From: an uncultured Pseudomonadota bacterium
GTDB lineage: Bacteria; Pseudomonadota; Gammaproteobacteria; Enterobacterales; Succinivibrionaceae
NCBI GenBank assembly: GCA_900319705.1
Contig: ONPL01000011.1
Location: 1-32,717 of the forward strand
Direction of reading: 5' to 3'
Length of the DNA: 32,717 nucleotides
Part shown: positions 8,397 through 16,794 of the stretch, piece by piece
How the letters are laid out: every line of letters begins with the position of its first letter
How positions within the stretch are numbered: the first letter of the stretch is position 1
Made by a program: the position numbers and the translations under genes
The notes under the pieces: generated by a model
Told to the model about the DNA's origin: nothing
What the model saw: only the letters and a program-made list of their open reading frames with translations
Databases searched by the model: none

Positions 8397-9755
8397 TTAC
8401 AAGCAAAATGTCATATACGCCGGTATGCACACTATATTATTTTTCATATCCAGATTCCTCGGATGAATAATATAACTCTCTCCAATTCTTGATTTGTATT
8501 TTTCCATGAATCTGTTTAATGAAGTCGTAGTATATTTTTTTCCTGATTTAACTTCAATCGGGTACAATTGATATTTTAGCTTACTGTTATTTGAAATAAT
8601 GAAATCAATTTCTATATCATTTCGATGTTTTTGGGTTGAGTAATGTGTGTAGAAATACAGTTTGTGTCCATTTGCCACTAGCATCTGCGCTATAACATTC
8701 TCGTACAGCATTCCCTCATTAACTGAAAGTCTGTCATTAAGGATCTGTGAATACACCTCACTTTCTAACAGTTCATTTTCATCAAAAGCGTGGCTGAGCA
8801 GGAGTCCGGTATCACCCAAATAACATTTAACGTAAGTTCGTTCTTCATTTATTGAAAGTCCGACATTCGGATCATTACACAAGAAGCACTCATTTGAGAT
8901 CATAGAATCGGAAAGCCAAAAAAAGGTGTCACTGTATTGATCCGCATAACTACCTTCTTGTATATCTTTAAACACTACACGCTTCTCATGTTGTGACAGC
9001 AAACCGGGAATTTGATCGAAAATCGCCAGCACTTTACTTCGATACTGAGCTTTGATCTTCATGATCTCATTGCGATACAGTTTCAAGATATCTCTCTTTT
9101 CAGAATCAACTAAACTAAAATTTTTCTCATTTTCAATGTAAAGAATAACGGGTTTGGGCATACCTCCTACGAGCATGTACTGCTTAAAAAGCATCATTGC
9201 CTTATTATGCATCCCTCTTTCCAACGGCTCTCTCTTTTCAAAACAACTCTTTATATAATTAATTAATTGTTTTTCCCCAAACGCCCAGGCAAATTCCTCA
9301 AAATCAAGCGGATACATCGTAATACTTCTCTCCTCTGAAGGGATTACGATATCCTTTACATTTTCCCTAATTGATATCAGCGAACCGGTCTCTATATAAT
9401 CGTATCTGCCATCGGCAACAAGATACTTTATTGCAGCTCTGGCCTGCGGAAACATCTGCACTTCATCAAAAATCAGCACGGAATTTCTTGCAACCAGGTT
9501 AACACCGTAATACGTACCAAGCAGCATGAAAAAGTCATCCAGGTTATTAAGGTATTGATTGAAATACTCTTCTACAATCTTATCCTTTTTCGCAAAATCT
9601 ATAATGATATAGGATCTATATTCCTGCCTGGCAAATTCCTCTACGATCGTGGACTTACCGATACGTCTGGCTCCCTCCACCATTATAGCTTTCGTGCCCT
9701 TACACTCATTTTTCCAATTCAGTAATTTACTATAGATTTTTCTTTTTAAAATCAT
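8397..9755 (-). CDS. AAA_14/DUF4143 family ATPase
   Basis: A 452-residue ATPase of the AAA_14-DUF4143 type. Walker A is GARRIGKST (residues 28-36) and Walker B is VLIFDEVQ (about 93-100). The C-terminal DUF4143 part ends with a nuclease-like signature (DIEIDFII, then YPIEVKSGK), resembling a PD-(D/E)xK core. Function of the family is unknown; members are scattered, often strain-specific and common in gut anaerobes. Base and codon use are clearly more AT-rich than the flanking Moco genes, and the gene interrupts an otherwise continuous Moco region, which suggests acquisition by transfer. I chose the ATG at 9755 because GGAA precedes it by six bases; a TTG at 9767 is the alternative. Three spaced repeats lie upstream. 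Confidence 0.88.
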   Translation of the reverse strand: MILKRKIYSKLLNWKNECKGTKAIMVEGARRIGKSTIVEEFARQEYRSYIIIDFAKKDKIVEEYFNQYLNNLDDFFMLLGTYYGVNLVARNSVLIFDEVQMFPQARAAIKYLVADGRYDYIETGSLISIRENVKDIVIPSEERSITMYPLDFEEFAWAFGEKQLINYIKSCFEKREPLERGMHNKAMMLFKQYMLVGGMPKPVILYIENEKNFSLVDSEKRDILKLYRNEIMKIKAQYRSKVLAIFDQIPGLLSQHEKRVVFKDIQEGSYADQYSDTFFWLSDSMISNECFLCNDPNVGLSINEERTYVKCYLGDTGLLLSHAFDENELLESEVYSQILNDRLSVNEGMLYENVIAQMLVANGHKLYFYTHYSTQKHRNDIEIDFIISNNSKLKYQLYPIEVKSGKKYTTTSLNRFMEKYKSRIGESYIIHPRNLDMKNNIVCIPAYMTFCL

Positions 9756-9804
9756 GATCGTTTCCAATGCTAATCATAATCAGTACAGTACTTGCATCGT
9801 ATCT

Positions 9805-9886
9805 TTTGACAATGCGCAGATTTAATAATAGCCAAATCTTTGATTATACGCAATATAATTCACCTTATAAATTTTGATTATGCGCA
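9805..9886 (-). repeat. Three 14-bp direct repeats at exact 34-bp spacing upstream of the ATPase gene
   Basis: Plus-strand copies: TTTGACAATGCGCA (9805-9818), TTTGATTATACGCA (9839-9852) and TTTGATTATGCGCA (9873-9886). Read in the direction of the gene they are TGCGCATAATCAAA, TGCGTATAATCAAA and TGCGCATTGTCAAA. The copies begin 34 bases apart each time, slightly over three helical turns, so bound protein would sit on one face of the DNA. The nearest copy is 50 bases before the ATPase start codon. Likely operator sites, or binding sites for the ATPase itself. Confidence 0.75.
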
Positions 9887-10052
9887 CTTTTCTTTGTTTT
9901 TATGTATTATTCAGACCGACCAGTTTTATCGCAACTATCACTATTTAAAATTAAAGAAAACAGTATTGACTGAATTATAGTCAATATCTAATCTGATTAT
10001 AAAGAGGGTAAAAAGTCAAAGAATTAAAGCATAAAGATATAAGATCAGTTGT

Positions 10053-10126
10053 GGGTATACTACGAACGGTGCAGTATACCCTCCCCGATCAGCCATTATG
10101 AAAACAAAAGTAAACTGAGCGGGGAG
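10053..10126. repeat. Two consecutive inverted repeats in the moeA-ATPase gap
   Basis: GGGTATACT (10053-10061) pairs perfectly with AGTATACCC (10073-10081), a 9-bp stem with an 11-base loop. Directly next to it CTCCCCG (10081-10087) pairs with CGGGGAG (10120-10126) over a 32-base loop, and GGAG-TAA-CTCC (10123-10133) is an overlapping alternative stem. Neither stem has a T run on either strand, so simple termination is not supported. It could be a structured RNA, a mobile-element end or a 3' RNA-stabilising structure. Confidence 0.55.
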
Positions 10127-10214
10127 TAACTCCAAATGTATAACGAGTCACAGCAGAGCCGTTACATTTTATCTAAGACAGCTCCTTACCAGGATCAGGG
10201 CTCAGAGAAAACCG

Positions 10215-11447
10215 CTAGATCAAAAATGCATCCAGGATCTCACCGCTGGCAACCGGACCGTGTCCTGCCGGAACTACCGCAAGGAGATCCGATCCTGACA
10301 TGCTGCTGATCACAGCATTGCCCTGCTCCCTGCTGGCAACCATTTCGCAAACACCGTTTTCCAGCACCAGTGTTCCACGCAGAAGACGATCCGCCCTGGC
10401 GGTTTTGGAAAAATCATTTAACATTTTAACCTTGAACATTTTCGGGCACACTGCCGCATAACCGGCCATTTTTTTCAACAGCGGCGCAGCTACCGCATAG
10501 AAATTAGTCATGGCTGAGGCCGGATTTCCCGACAGTGCAATACACAGTCTGCCGTTTTTCATTCCGTAACAGCAGGCCATCCCCGGTTTCATTTTCACCC
10601 CGAAGGCTAGAACATCCACCCCGCATCTGACCATCGCCTCGGGCACGTAATCATAATCACCGGCGGAAACACCTCCGGTGGTAATAACAGCGTCGCACTG
10701 CTGCAGTCCGGTACCGAGAAGTTCAGCAATCTGTTCCGGATCATCACTGCAGTGTCCCAGATATTCATAATCAAACCTCAGCCGCTGAAGTTCCGCCGCC
10801 AGCAGGTAGCGGTTGGCATTATAAACCTTGCCGAAGGCAAGATGTCTGCCGATTTCCTGCACCTCGTCCCCCGTGGAGATAATGCCGATCCTAGGTTTTC
10901 TGTAAGTACAGATCTCGGAAAATCCCTGGGAGGCCAGCAGACCTGCCGCCGCGGGATCAATAACAGTCCCTTTGGAGAGCAGAAGACATCCCTTGCTCTG
11001 ATCCTCACCGATCTGAACCACATTCTGCTGCGGCTTCATGCTTTCTGTCACGGTTACCGCGGTCGAGGTGAAAGATGTTTTCTCATGCATGATCACACAG
11101 TCAGCCGTCTGAGGCACCGGAGCTCCGGTAAGTATTTTTACCGCCTCGCCCTTTGAGAGGATCTTCGAGGAAACCCTGCCAGGACGGATTTCATCCACAA
11201 TTTTCAGCACCACCGGATTATCGGGGGAGGCCAGCTCCACATCAACACTGCGCAGGGCAAATCCGTCATAGGGGGATCTGGCAAAATTCGGTACCGCATC
11301 CGGGGCAAAGTAGGAACGTGCCACTGCACGGCCGCAACACTGCTCCAGAGGAACATTCTCAAAACCAGGTTCTCCTATGTGTTCAAGCAGCAGATCCCTG
11401 GTTTCTATAAAATTTTTTTTAGGTAATTCCCTGTAATTCTGACTCAT
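10215..11447 (-). CDS. moeA: Molybdopterin molybdenumtransferase
   Basis: MoeA inserts molybdate into adenylated molybdopterin. The 410-residue protein is full length: N-terminal region with PNFARSPYDGFALRS, the GEAVKILTGAPVP loop, the MoCF domain with PRIGIISTGDEV and AVITTGGVSAGDYDYV, then KMKPGMACCYG and IALSGNPASA, and the C-terminal beta domain from about residue 335. The start codon overlaps the stop of modC by four bases (ATGA), so it is the last gene of the mod operon. It is distinct from the shorter MoeA-like protein at 7297-8313, and the two are separated by the ATPase insertion. Confidence 0.95.
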   Translation of the reverse strand: MSQNYRELPKKNFIETRDLLLEHIGEPGFENVPLEQCCGRAVARSYFAPDAVPNFARSPYDGFALRSVDVELASPDNPVVLKIVDEIRPGRVSSKILSKGEAVKILTGAPVPQTADCVIMHEKTSFTSTAVTVTESMKPQQNVVQIGEDQSKGCLLLSKGTVIDPAAAGLLASQGFSEICTYRKPRIGIISTGDEVQEIGRHLAFGKVYNANRYLLAAELQRLRFDYEYLGHCSDDPEQIAELLGTGLQQCDAVITTGGVSAGDYDYVPEAMVRCGVDVLAFGVKMKPGMACCYGMKNGRLCIALSGNPASAMTNFYAVAAPLLKKMAGYAAVCPKMFKVKMLNDFSKTARADRLLRGTLVLENGVCEMVASREQGNAVISSMSGSDLLAVVPAGHGPVASGEILDAFLI

Positions 11448-12541
11448 TGGCTTCGTTCCTCCTGTTTGAGCGGCATAACCGCATCCCGGCGCAGATACAA
11501 ATCAACATTATCCGTACCGCACGGCTCCCAGATCTGCTTTGATACCTGCCAGTAGAGCGGCAGAGCCTCCGCACCGGCAGTACTGCTGTATAATTTTACC
11601 GTATACGAAAAGACATTTGATAAAACATCGGCTATTTTGAAGTTAAAAACCGCTCCATCCTCAAATTCCGGTACAACAGCAGCCGGTTTGAGATCATTCA
11701 TACGGATCCCGGCATATTTTATATCCACACTGCGGCAGCCTGCCGGCAGCCGGTCACAGGCCAGGTCCAGCCCCCAGCCGGGGATCCGGATCCGGCCGTT
11801 CTCCACTGAAGCCGGTGCTATATTCTTGACCCCGGTGATTCGGGCACCGTCCACCGTCTCCGGGTTGGCAAAAACATTTGCCGGACTGTCGATTTTTTCT
11901 ATTTTCCCGCGGTTGACCAGCGCTATTTTAGAACCGAACCGGTAGGCCTGATCGCGATCGTGGGTCACCAGCAGTACATTGCCGCCGAAATTACCGATAA
12001 CATCACGCAGTTCCATTTCAAGAGAAAACTTCAGATGTTCATCCAGAGCTGACAGCGGCTCGTCCAGCATCAGCAGTTCGGCGTCATTAACCAGGATCCT
12101 TGCCAGAGCTGTGCGCTGCATTTCACCGCCGGAGATCGCGGTCACCGGGGAATCCCTTACCGCATCAAGATGCATCATGGAAACAGCATTATCAGCCTTC
12201 TGTTTAATCTGCAAGGTACTGTACCGTTCCCTGCGGATACTGTGAAAAATATTCTGGTAAACCGTCATGTTCGGGAACAGGGCATAATTCTGAAACAGCA
12301 GCCCCGTTCTTCGTTCCCGGGGAGTGAGGCAGATTTTCCGGTCCGAATCAAAAAGAACCCTGCCGTCCAGCACAATCCGTCCGGCATCCGGTCGCTCCAC
12401 CCCGGCAATGCATTTTAAGAGCATGCTTTTACCGCTGCCTGATGCTCCCAGAAGGGCAAGCGCCTCGGCGTCACCGATGGAGAATTCGACCTCCAGTTCG
12501 AAGGATGACAGTTTTTTCCTGATTGATATTTCCAGTGACAT
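11444..12541 (-). CDS. modC: Molybdate ABC transporter ATP-binding protein
   Basis: ModC hydrolyses ATP to drive molybdate (or tungstate) import through ModB. Walker A is GASGSGKS (residues 32-39), the ABC signature is SGGEM (137-141) and Walker B is LLMLDEP (156-162), followed by the switch His in LLVTHDRDQA. The length of 365 residues leaves a C-terminal region of about 130 residues of the Mop/TOBE type, which in homologues binds molybdate and lowers transport when the cell is replete; I see no clean TOBE motif, so that part rests on length and position. The start overlaps the modB stop by one base (TAATG) and moeA overlaps the modC stop. Confidence 0.93.
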   Translation of the reverse strand: MSLEISIRKKLSSFELEVEFSIGDAEALALLGASGSGKSMLLKCIAGVERPDAGRIVLDGRVLFDSDRKICLTPRERRTGLLFQNYALFPNMTVYQNIFHSIRRERYSTLQIKQKADNAVSMMHLDAVRDSPVTAISGGEMQRTALARILVNDAELLMLDEPLSALDEHLKFSLEMELRDVIGNFGGNVLLVTHDRDQAYRFGSKIALVNRGKIEKIDSPANVFANPETVDGARITGVKNIAPASVENGRIRIPGWGLDLACDRLPAGCRSVDIKYAGIRMNDLKPAAVVPEFEDGAVFNFKIADVLSNVFSYTVKLYSSTAGAEALPLYWQVSKQIWEPCGTDNVDLYLRRDAVMPLKQEERSQ

Positions 12542-13203
12542 TATGATTTGCGCCCCCGGCTTTCAAATACATTAAGACAGAGCAGCACCACCGCCGAAAT
12601 TCCCAGATTGAGAAGAACCCAGCGCAGGGCAAGATCATCACTCCCGGTACGCCACAGATTGTAGACGGTGGTGGAAATGGTGGCGGTAACACCCGGCGTG
12701 TAGCCTGAAATCATACTGGTGGCACCGTACTCCCCCATGGCACGGGCAAATGCCAGCACCAGTCCCGCGGTAATCCCGGCCCTGCAGCACGGGAGCCTGA
12801 TCCTCCAGAAAATAAAACTGTCGCTCAACCCGAGGGTTCTGGCAGAATCCTCGATGTTGCGGTCAAAGGACTGGAAGGCGCCGCGGGTGGTCCGGTACAT
12901 CAGCGGGAAAGCCACCACCGTGGTGGCAAAAACAGTCGACCACCAGGTCATGGTCAGCCTGATATCGAAATTTTCAAAAAAGAAGGCGCCGATAAACCGG
13001 TGAGGTCCGATAAACCGAAGCAGCAGATATCCGACCACCGTGGGAGGAAGCACCAGCGGAACAGTAAACAGAACATCCAAAGCCCCTCTGATCAGGGCCG
13101 GCAGTTTTGCCACATAGTAGGCAAGGCAGATCCCCAGAAAAAAAACCAGCACCGAGGAGATCAGCGCGATCCTCGCCGAGTTGTATAAAGGATATAAATC
13201 CAC
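12541..13203 (-). CDS. modB: Molybdate ABC transporter permease
   Basis: ModB is the membrane channel of the molybdate importer. The 220-residue protein has about five hydrophobic segments and the cytoplasmic coupling (EAA-type) motif DSARTLGLSDSFIFWRIRLP, which docks on ModC. FARAMGEYGATSMISGYTPG is a well-conserved stretch of ModB and CysT-like permeases. It lies 19 bases after modA and overlaps modC by one base. Confidence 0.93.
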   Translation of the reverse strand: MDLYPLYNSARIALISSVLVFFLGICLAYYVAKLPALIRGALDVLFTVPLVLPPTVVGYLLLRFIGPHRFIGAFFFENFDIRLTMTWWSTVFATTVVAFPLMYRTTRGAFQSFDRNIEDSARTLGLSDSFIFWRIRLPCCRAGITAGLVLAFARAMGEYGATSMISGYTPGVTATISTTVYNLWRTGSDDLALRWVLLNLGISAVVLLCLNVFESRGRKS

Positions 13204-13222
13204 CTGCGCTCCTGTCTGCTCC

Positions 13223-14053
13223 CTACTGTTTCAAAACAGTAAAACCGATCTTTTCGAAAACCGGCCGTGCCTCGGTACTTCCAAGATAATCAAGGAACTT
13301 CCGGGCCTCACTGTCTGAAGACGAACCTCCGGTCAGTGCTGCCGGATAAACGACCTTACCGCACAGTTTTTCAGTGGCTGTGTCCACCGCTGTCAGTCCG
13401 GCAGATACCGCGTCGGTGGCATAGACAATGCCGGCGGAAACCATACCCTCGGAAATCTGGGTTGTAACCTCCTTTACATTACTGCCGTAGGACAGGCATC
13501 CTGCCTTTTCCAGCTCCTCCGGTTTCAATCCGAGACTTTCAAAGATTTTCAGAGTGTACTGTCCGACCGGAACATCCGAATTTCCAATGGCAAATGGGAT
13601 TTTACAGTTCTGAAGTTTTGTACCCAGCTCTGCAAAGGTGTTGAATGTGTAGGGATTACCGGAGGCAACCGCCAGCACCACCTTGTTCTCCAGAAAATCA
13701 AACCTGCTCCCGTTCACAATATGGCCGCTCTTCTCAAGTTCATTCATCTGTTTCGGAGCTGCAGAAATAAAGATATCACTCTGCGCACCCTCTTCAATCT
13801 GACGCTTGAGAGTTCCTGATGAATCAAAATTGAAAACAACCTTCACCCCTGGATTCTTTTTTTCATAAGCTGAGCCGATTTCACTGAGTGACTCGGTAAG
13901 AGAGGCTGCGGCAAAAACTGTTATCACGGTCTGCTTAACCGCAGGTGCCGCACTGCTCTGCTCCGCCTGCTGACTTTTCTGCGCCTCTCCGCAACCTGCA
14001 ATCACTGCCCCTGATATTAAAGCCGTTACTACTGTACTTTTAAGTTTCCGCAT
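13223..14053 (-). CDS. modA: Molybdate-binding lipoprotein
   Basis: ModA captures molybdate or tungstate outside the inner membrane and hands it to ModB. From the chosen ATG (14053) the protein has 276 residues and starts with a lipoprotein signal: basic MRKLK, a hydrophobic stretch, and lipobox AVIAGC with C21 as the lipidated Cys. A Ser/Gln/Ala-rich linker follows, then TVFAAASLTESLSEIG, the family signature with the oxyanion-binding Ser, and later FNFDSSGTLKRQIEEGAQSD. A strong GGGAGGG seven bases before the ATG supports this start over the upstream in-frame alternative at 14119. It overlaps the end of the MOSC-MogA gene by 25 bases. Confidence 0.92.
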   Translation of the reverse strand: MRKLKSTVVTALISGAVIAGCGEAQKSQQAEQSSAAPAVKQTVITVFAAASLTESLSEIGSAYEKKNPGVKVVFNFDSSGTLKRQIEEGAQSDIFISAAPKQMNELEKSGHIVNGSRFDFLENKVVLAVASGNPYTFNTFAELGTKLQNCKIPFAIGNSDVPVGQYTLKIFESLGLKPEELEKAGCLSYGSNVKEVTTQISEGMVSAGIVYATDAVSAGLTAVDTATEKLCGKVVYPAALTGGSSSDSEARKFLDYLGSTEARPVFEKIGFTVLKQ

Positions 14054-14991
14054 TCTTTTTCCCTCCCCAGTAGAATGCCAAGTCCGTGTTGCAGCGGTTC
14101 CATAATCATCTGCATGCATTCTGTAACCGCCTTCTCACTGCCGGGCAGATTGATGATCAGAGTGTTGTTCCTGATTACCGACACAGCTCTTGACAGCATG
14201 GCCCGGCTGGTAATTTTAAATGATTCACTGCGTATATATTCAGCAATACCGGGTGCATTGCGGGTTGCCACCGCCATGGTTGCCTCGGGGGTAACATCCC
14301 GCTGGGAAAAACCGGTGCCGCCGGTGGTGATAATCAGATCGGCATGACGTTCGTCACTCAGTCTGAGCAGTTCCTTTTCAATCATCTCCCGATCATCCGG
14401 CAGCAGTACCCTTTCGAGTACCATATAACTGTTTTCCTTCAGGATCCTTTCTGCTGCCGCGCCGCTGCGATCCTCCCGTTCACCGCGGAATCCCTTGTCG
14501 CTCAGGGTTACCACCGCAGCGGTAAAACTGTACTGCGGAATAAAGGTTACCTGTACCGGGGCTCCAACTGTCACCGTACCGGAAGACAGAACTCTGGCAA
14601 ATACACCGCATCTTGGCATGATGCAGTCGCCCATCCGGTGGAAGATTTTACAGTGATGATGACACTTCTTGCCGATCTGGGTGGTTTCAAGCAGAGCATC
14701 TGCGATCCTGATTCGGGTTCCAACCGGATAATCCTTGAGGTTGATCCCGTCTATGATCAGATTTTCTCCGAAATCGCCGAAACGAACCTCCGCCCCGCGG
14801 GCACGGAAATTCTCGATTTCCTCAAGGCAGAGGATACTTACCTGACGGTGCCAGGTTCCGGCATGGGCATCATTCTCAAGCCCGTAATTTTCGATCAGTC
14901 TGATCCTGTTGGTCTCGCTCTTGGCGATCCCTCTGCTGGCACTGAGGCAGATTGCCCTTAATGTTCCCCTGCTGCTCTGATTGTCCTGCAT
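14029..14991 (-). CDS. MOSC domain-MogA fusion protein
   Basis: A two-domain, 320-residue Moco protein. Residues 8-150 form a MOSC domain (ENYGLENDAHAG, HRQVSILCLEEI, FGENLIIDG and a Cys/His-rich stretch KKCHHHC...DCIMPRCGVFARV); MOSC domains handle sulfur or Moco transfer. Residues 158-310 form a MogA/MoaB domain (AAVVTLSDKGFRGEREDRSG, IITTGGTGFSQRDVTPEAT, INLPGSEKAV), which adenylates molybdopterin before MoeA inserts metal. MOSC-MogA fusions are known in anaerobes. The ATG follows the mobB stop with GGAG six bases before it, and the 3' end overlaps modA. MogA and MoeA in one operon give the last two steps of metal insertion. Confidence 0.92.
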   Translation of the reverse strand: MQDNQSSRGTLRAICLSASRGIAKSETNRIRLIENYGLENDAHAGTWHRQVSILCLEEIENFRARGAEVRFGDFGENLIIDGINLKDYPVGTRIRIADALLETTQIGKKCHHHCKIFHRMGDCIMPRCGVFARVLSSGTVTVGAPVQVTFIPQYSFTAAVVTLSDKGFRGEREDRSGAAAERILKENSYMVLERVLLPDDREMIEKELLRLSDERHADLIITTGGTGFSQRDVTPEATMAVATRNAPGIAEYIRSESFKITSRAMLSRAVSVIRNNTLIINLPGSEKAVTECMQMIMEPLQHGLGILLGREKECGNLKVQ

Positions 14992-14992
14992 C

Positions 14993-15583
14993 CTAATCTC
15001 CGCATTCTTTATTTCTCTTTATGCAGCCGCCGCAGAAGTTCCGGCAGCTTTCCGGACGTGGAAGTCTCCCTACCGGTCCGGTAAATTCAGGTACGAGATC
15101 CACAACCAACCCTGCCAGTTCATCCGGCGCTTCAAGAGCGCTGACCGCAGGCAGTCCGCCTGCTGTCCCGCACCGTCCGGCAATAACACCGCTGACGGCA
15201 AAGGTCTTCTGCGTAACCCGATCTGCAAGTTCCCCTTCATCTGTCAGACAGACTATCCGTGGCAGATCATATTCGTATCCGCCTTCAACGATCACATAAT
15301 CAGGTTCATCAAGCGCAAGAAAATCCAGGATCCGATCTATGGACAGAGCTCTGCTGAACATGATGTCAGTCTCGGTTTTACCTGCAGCCACAGTGATCCC
15401 GGCGCCGGCATTGCGGTGGCGGCGGGTATTGGATGACTTCCCTGAATCAATTGCAAACACCGGACAGTTGATTGATTTGACCGTATCAACGGAATATCCA
15501 TTTTCCCGGAGACTTCTGATCAGCTGCTCAGCCGTGGTGGTCTTTCCCGACCTTCTTACACCCACAATCTGAAACACCCTCAT
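14993..15583 (-). CDS. mobB: Molybdopterin-guanine dinucleotide biosynthesis adapter protein MobB, with Cys-rich tail
   Basis: MobB is a GTP-binding partner of MobA. The P-loop GVRRSGKTT is at residues 8-16 and YVIVEGGYEY is the family's second conserved stretch (usually VEGxK/Y). It is 196 residues, longer than E. coli MobB; the extra C-terminus contains CRNFCGGCIKRNKECG, a four-Cys cluster that may bind metal or FeS. The gene is first in the operon mobB, MOSC-mogA, modA, modB, modC, moeA. GGAGG lies seven bases before the ATG. Confidence 0.88.
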   Translation of the reverse strand: MRVFQIVGVRRSGKTTTAEQLIRSLRENGYSVDTVKSINCPVFAIDSGKSSNTRRHRNAGAGITVAAGKTETDIMFSRALSIDRILDFLALDEPDYVIVEGGYEYDLPRIVCLTDEGELADRVTQKTFAVSGVIAGRCGTAGGLPAVSALEAPDELAGLVVDLVPEFTGPVGRLPRPESCRNFCGGCIKRNKECGD

Positions 15584-15608
15584 TGAAAATCCTCCGGTTA
15601 TCCTGGAA

Positions 15609-15630
15609 GGTCTGTACAGTGGGACAGACC
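15609..15630 (-). promoter_or_regulatory. Hairpin in the leader of the mobB-mod operon
   Basis: GGTCTGT and ACAGACC (arms 15609-15615 and 15624-15630) form a perfect 7-bp stem with an 8-base loop about 25 bases upstream of the mobB start. It has no T run, so it is not a terminator. It is far too small to be a Moco riboswitch by itself. A GATAAAAT stretch at about 15646-15653 (minus) is a candidate -10 element. Confidence 0.4.
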
Positions 15631-15735
15631 TTGATTTCGTTTATTTTATCAAATTGCCATCATCAGCTTACAGCAAAATATGCATTGTGTACCGCAGATC
15701 ACAGCATATTGAGTTAAAAAGAACCAGACTGCGGA

Positions 15736-15773
15736 AATAAAAAAAACCGCAGGGACATGACCATAACCTGCGG
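15736..15773 (-). terminator. Rho-independent terminator of metY-cysK
   Basis: On the minus strand CCGCAGG (plus-strand 15767-15773) pairs with CCTGCGG (15747-15753), a 7-bp GC-rich stem with a 13-base loop, followed at once by eight T residues. It lies about 35 bases after the cysK stop, separating it from the mobB operon. Confidence 0.9.
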
Positions 15774-15807
15774 CTGAAAAAATTTGTGTTCTTGTGAAAT
15801 ACTGCTG

Positions 15808-16749
15808 TTATTTAGGCTGCTCGGTAAACAGGGCGGTAGAATAATATCTGTCACCGCTGTCAGGCAGCAGAGCAACAATAACCTTGCCTTCATTCTCCGG
15901 CTGCTTGGCAAGCTCGATGGCGGCATACAGCGCAGCACCGGAGGAAATGCCCACGGAAACCCCCTCCTTTCTGGCCAGAAGCCGCGCGGTCTCAAAGGAA
16001 TCATCATTGGAAACCTTAATAACCTGATCGTAAACTTTGGTATTCAGTACATCAGGAACAAAGCCGGCGCCGATCCCCTGAATTTTGTGCGGACCCGCCT
16101 TGCCTTCGGAAAGCACCGGTGAATCGGCCGGTTCCACAGCCACCACCTTAACCTCCGGATTCTGCTCCTTCAGATATTCTCCGGTACCGGTAACGGTTCC
16201 GCCGGTACCTACACCTGCAATGAAGAAGTCAACTTTACCGTCGGTATCCTGCCAGATTTCAGGGCCGGTGGTTGCCTTGTGGACTGCAGGGTTTGCCGGA
16301 TTTACAAACTGGCCGGGAATAAAGCTGTTCGGGATCTCTTTTGCAAGTTCCTCCGCCCTGGCAATGGCACCTTTCATACCCTTGGTACCGTCGGTAAGAA
16401 CCAGTTCCGCACCGTAGGCCTTAAGAATATTCCTTCTTTCCACACTCATGGTTTCAGGCATGGTCAGAATAATCCTGTATCCCTTGGCGGCGGCGATTGA
16501 AGCAAGTCCGATCCCGGTATTTCCGGAAGTCGGTTCAATAATTACTGAACCCTCTTTGAGCAGACCTTTAGACTCTGCATCCTCAATCATTGCCTTTGCA
16601 ATACGATCCTTGACGCTTCCGGCTGGATTGAAGTACTCCAGCTTTGCAAGTATAGTAGCTTTCAGATTGAGAGCCTTTTCAATATTTACAACCTCCACCA
16701 GCGGGGTGTTTCCAATAAGACCGAGTGTTCCTTTATATATGTTAGCCAT
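15808..16749 (-). CDS. cysK: O-acetylserine sulfhydrylase (cysteine synthase A)
   Basis: CysK is a cytosolic PLP enzyme that makes cysteine from O-acetylserine and sulfide. The PLP lysine is K47 in NPAGSVKDR, the substrate loop is TSGNTG (74-79), and GTGGT (181-185) binds the cofactor phosphate. At 313 residues it is a normal CysK. A protein-thiocarboxylate-using CysM cannot be excluded by motif, because the two families share these signatures. AAGGT lies before the ATG. It follows metY by 45 bases in one operon and is divergent from the Rrf2 regulator; a terminator follows. Confidence 0.93.
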   Translation of the reverse strand: MANIYKGTLGLIGNTPLVEVVNIEKALNLKATILAKLEYFNPAGSVKDRIAKAMIEDAESKGLLKEGSVIIEPTSGNTGIGLASIAAAKGYRIILTMPETMSVERRNILKAYGAELVLTDGTKGMKGAIARAEELAKEIPNSFIPGQFVNPANPAVHKATTGPEIWQDTDGKVDFFIAGVGTGGTVTGTGEYLKEQNPEVKVVAVEPADSPVLSEGKAGPHKIQGIGAGFVPDVLNTKVYDQVIKVSNDDSFETARLLARKEGVSVGISSGAALYAAIELAKQPENEGKVIVALLPDSGDRYYSTALFTEQPK

Positions 16750-16794
16750 AACTGTATACCTTCTTAAAAATCTTTAAAAACTTAAAACTCTAAA

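Larger units (their letters stand above)
9756..10214. other. Structured, AT-rich intergenic region behind moeA and before the ATPase gene
   Basis: About 460 bases with no credible gene. The ATPase-proximal part contains three 14-bp repeats (9805-9886). The middle is very AT-rich. The moeA-proximal part contains two strong inverted repeats (10053-10081 and 10081-10126). No T-rich terminator for the moeA operon is obvious. Confidence 0.6.

Noticed and set aside
15584..15735. Molybdenum cofactor riboswitch upstream of mobB
   Set aside because: The leader is short and holds only one small 7-bp hairpin, not the multi-helix Moco-RNA structure.
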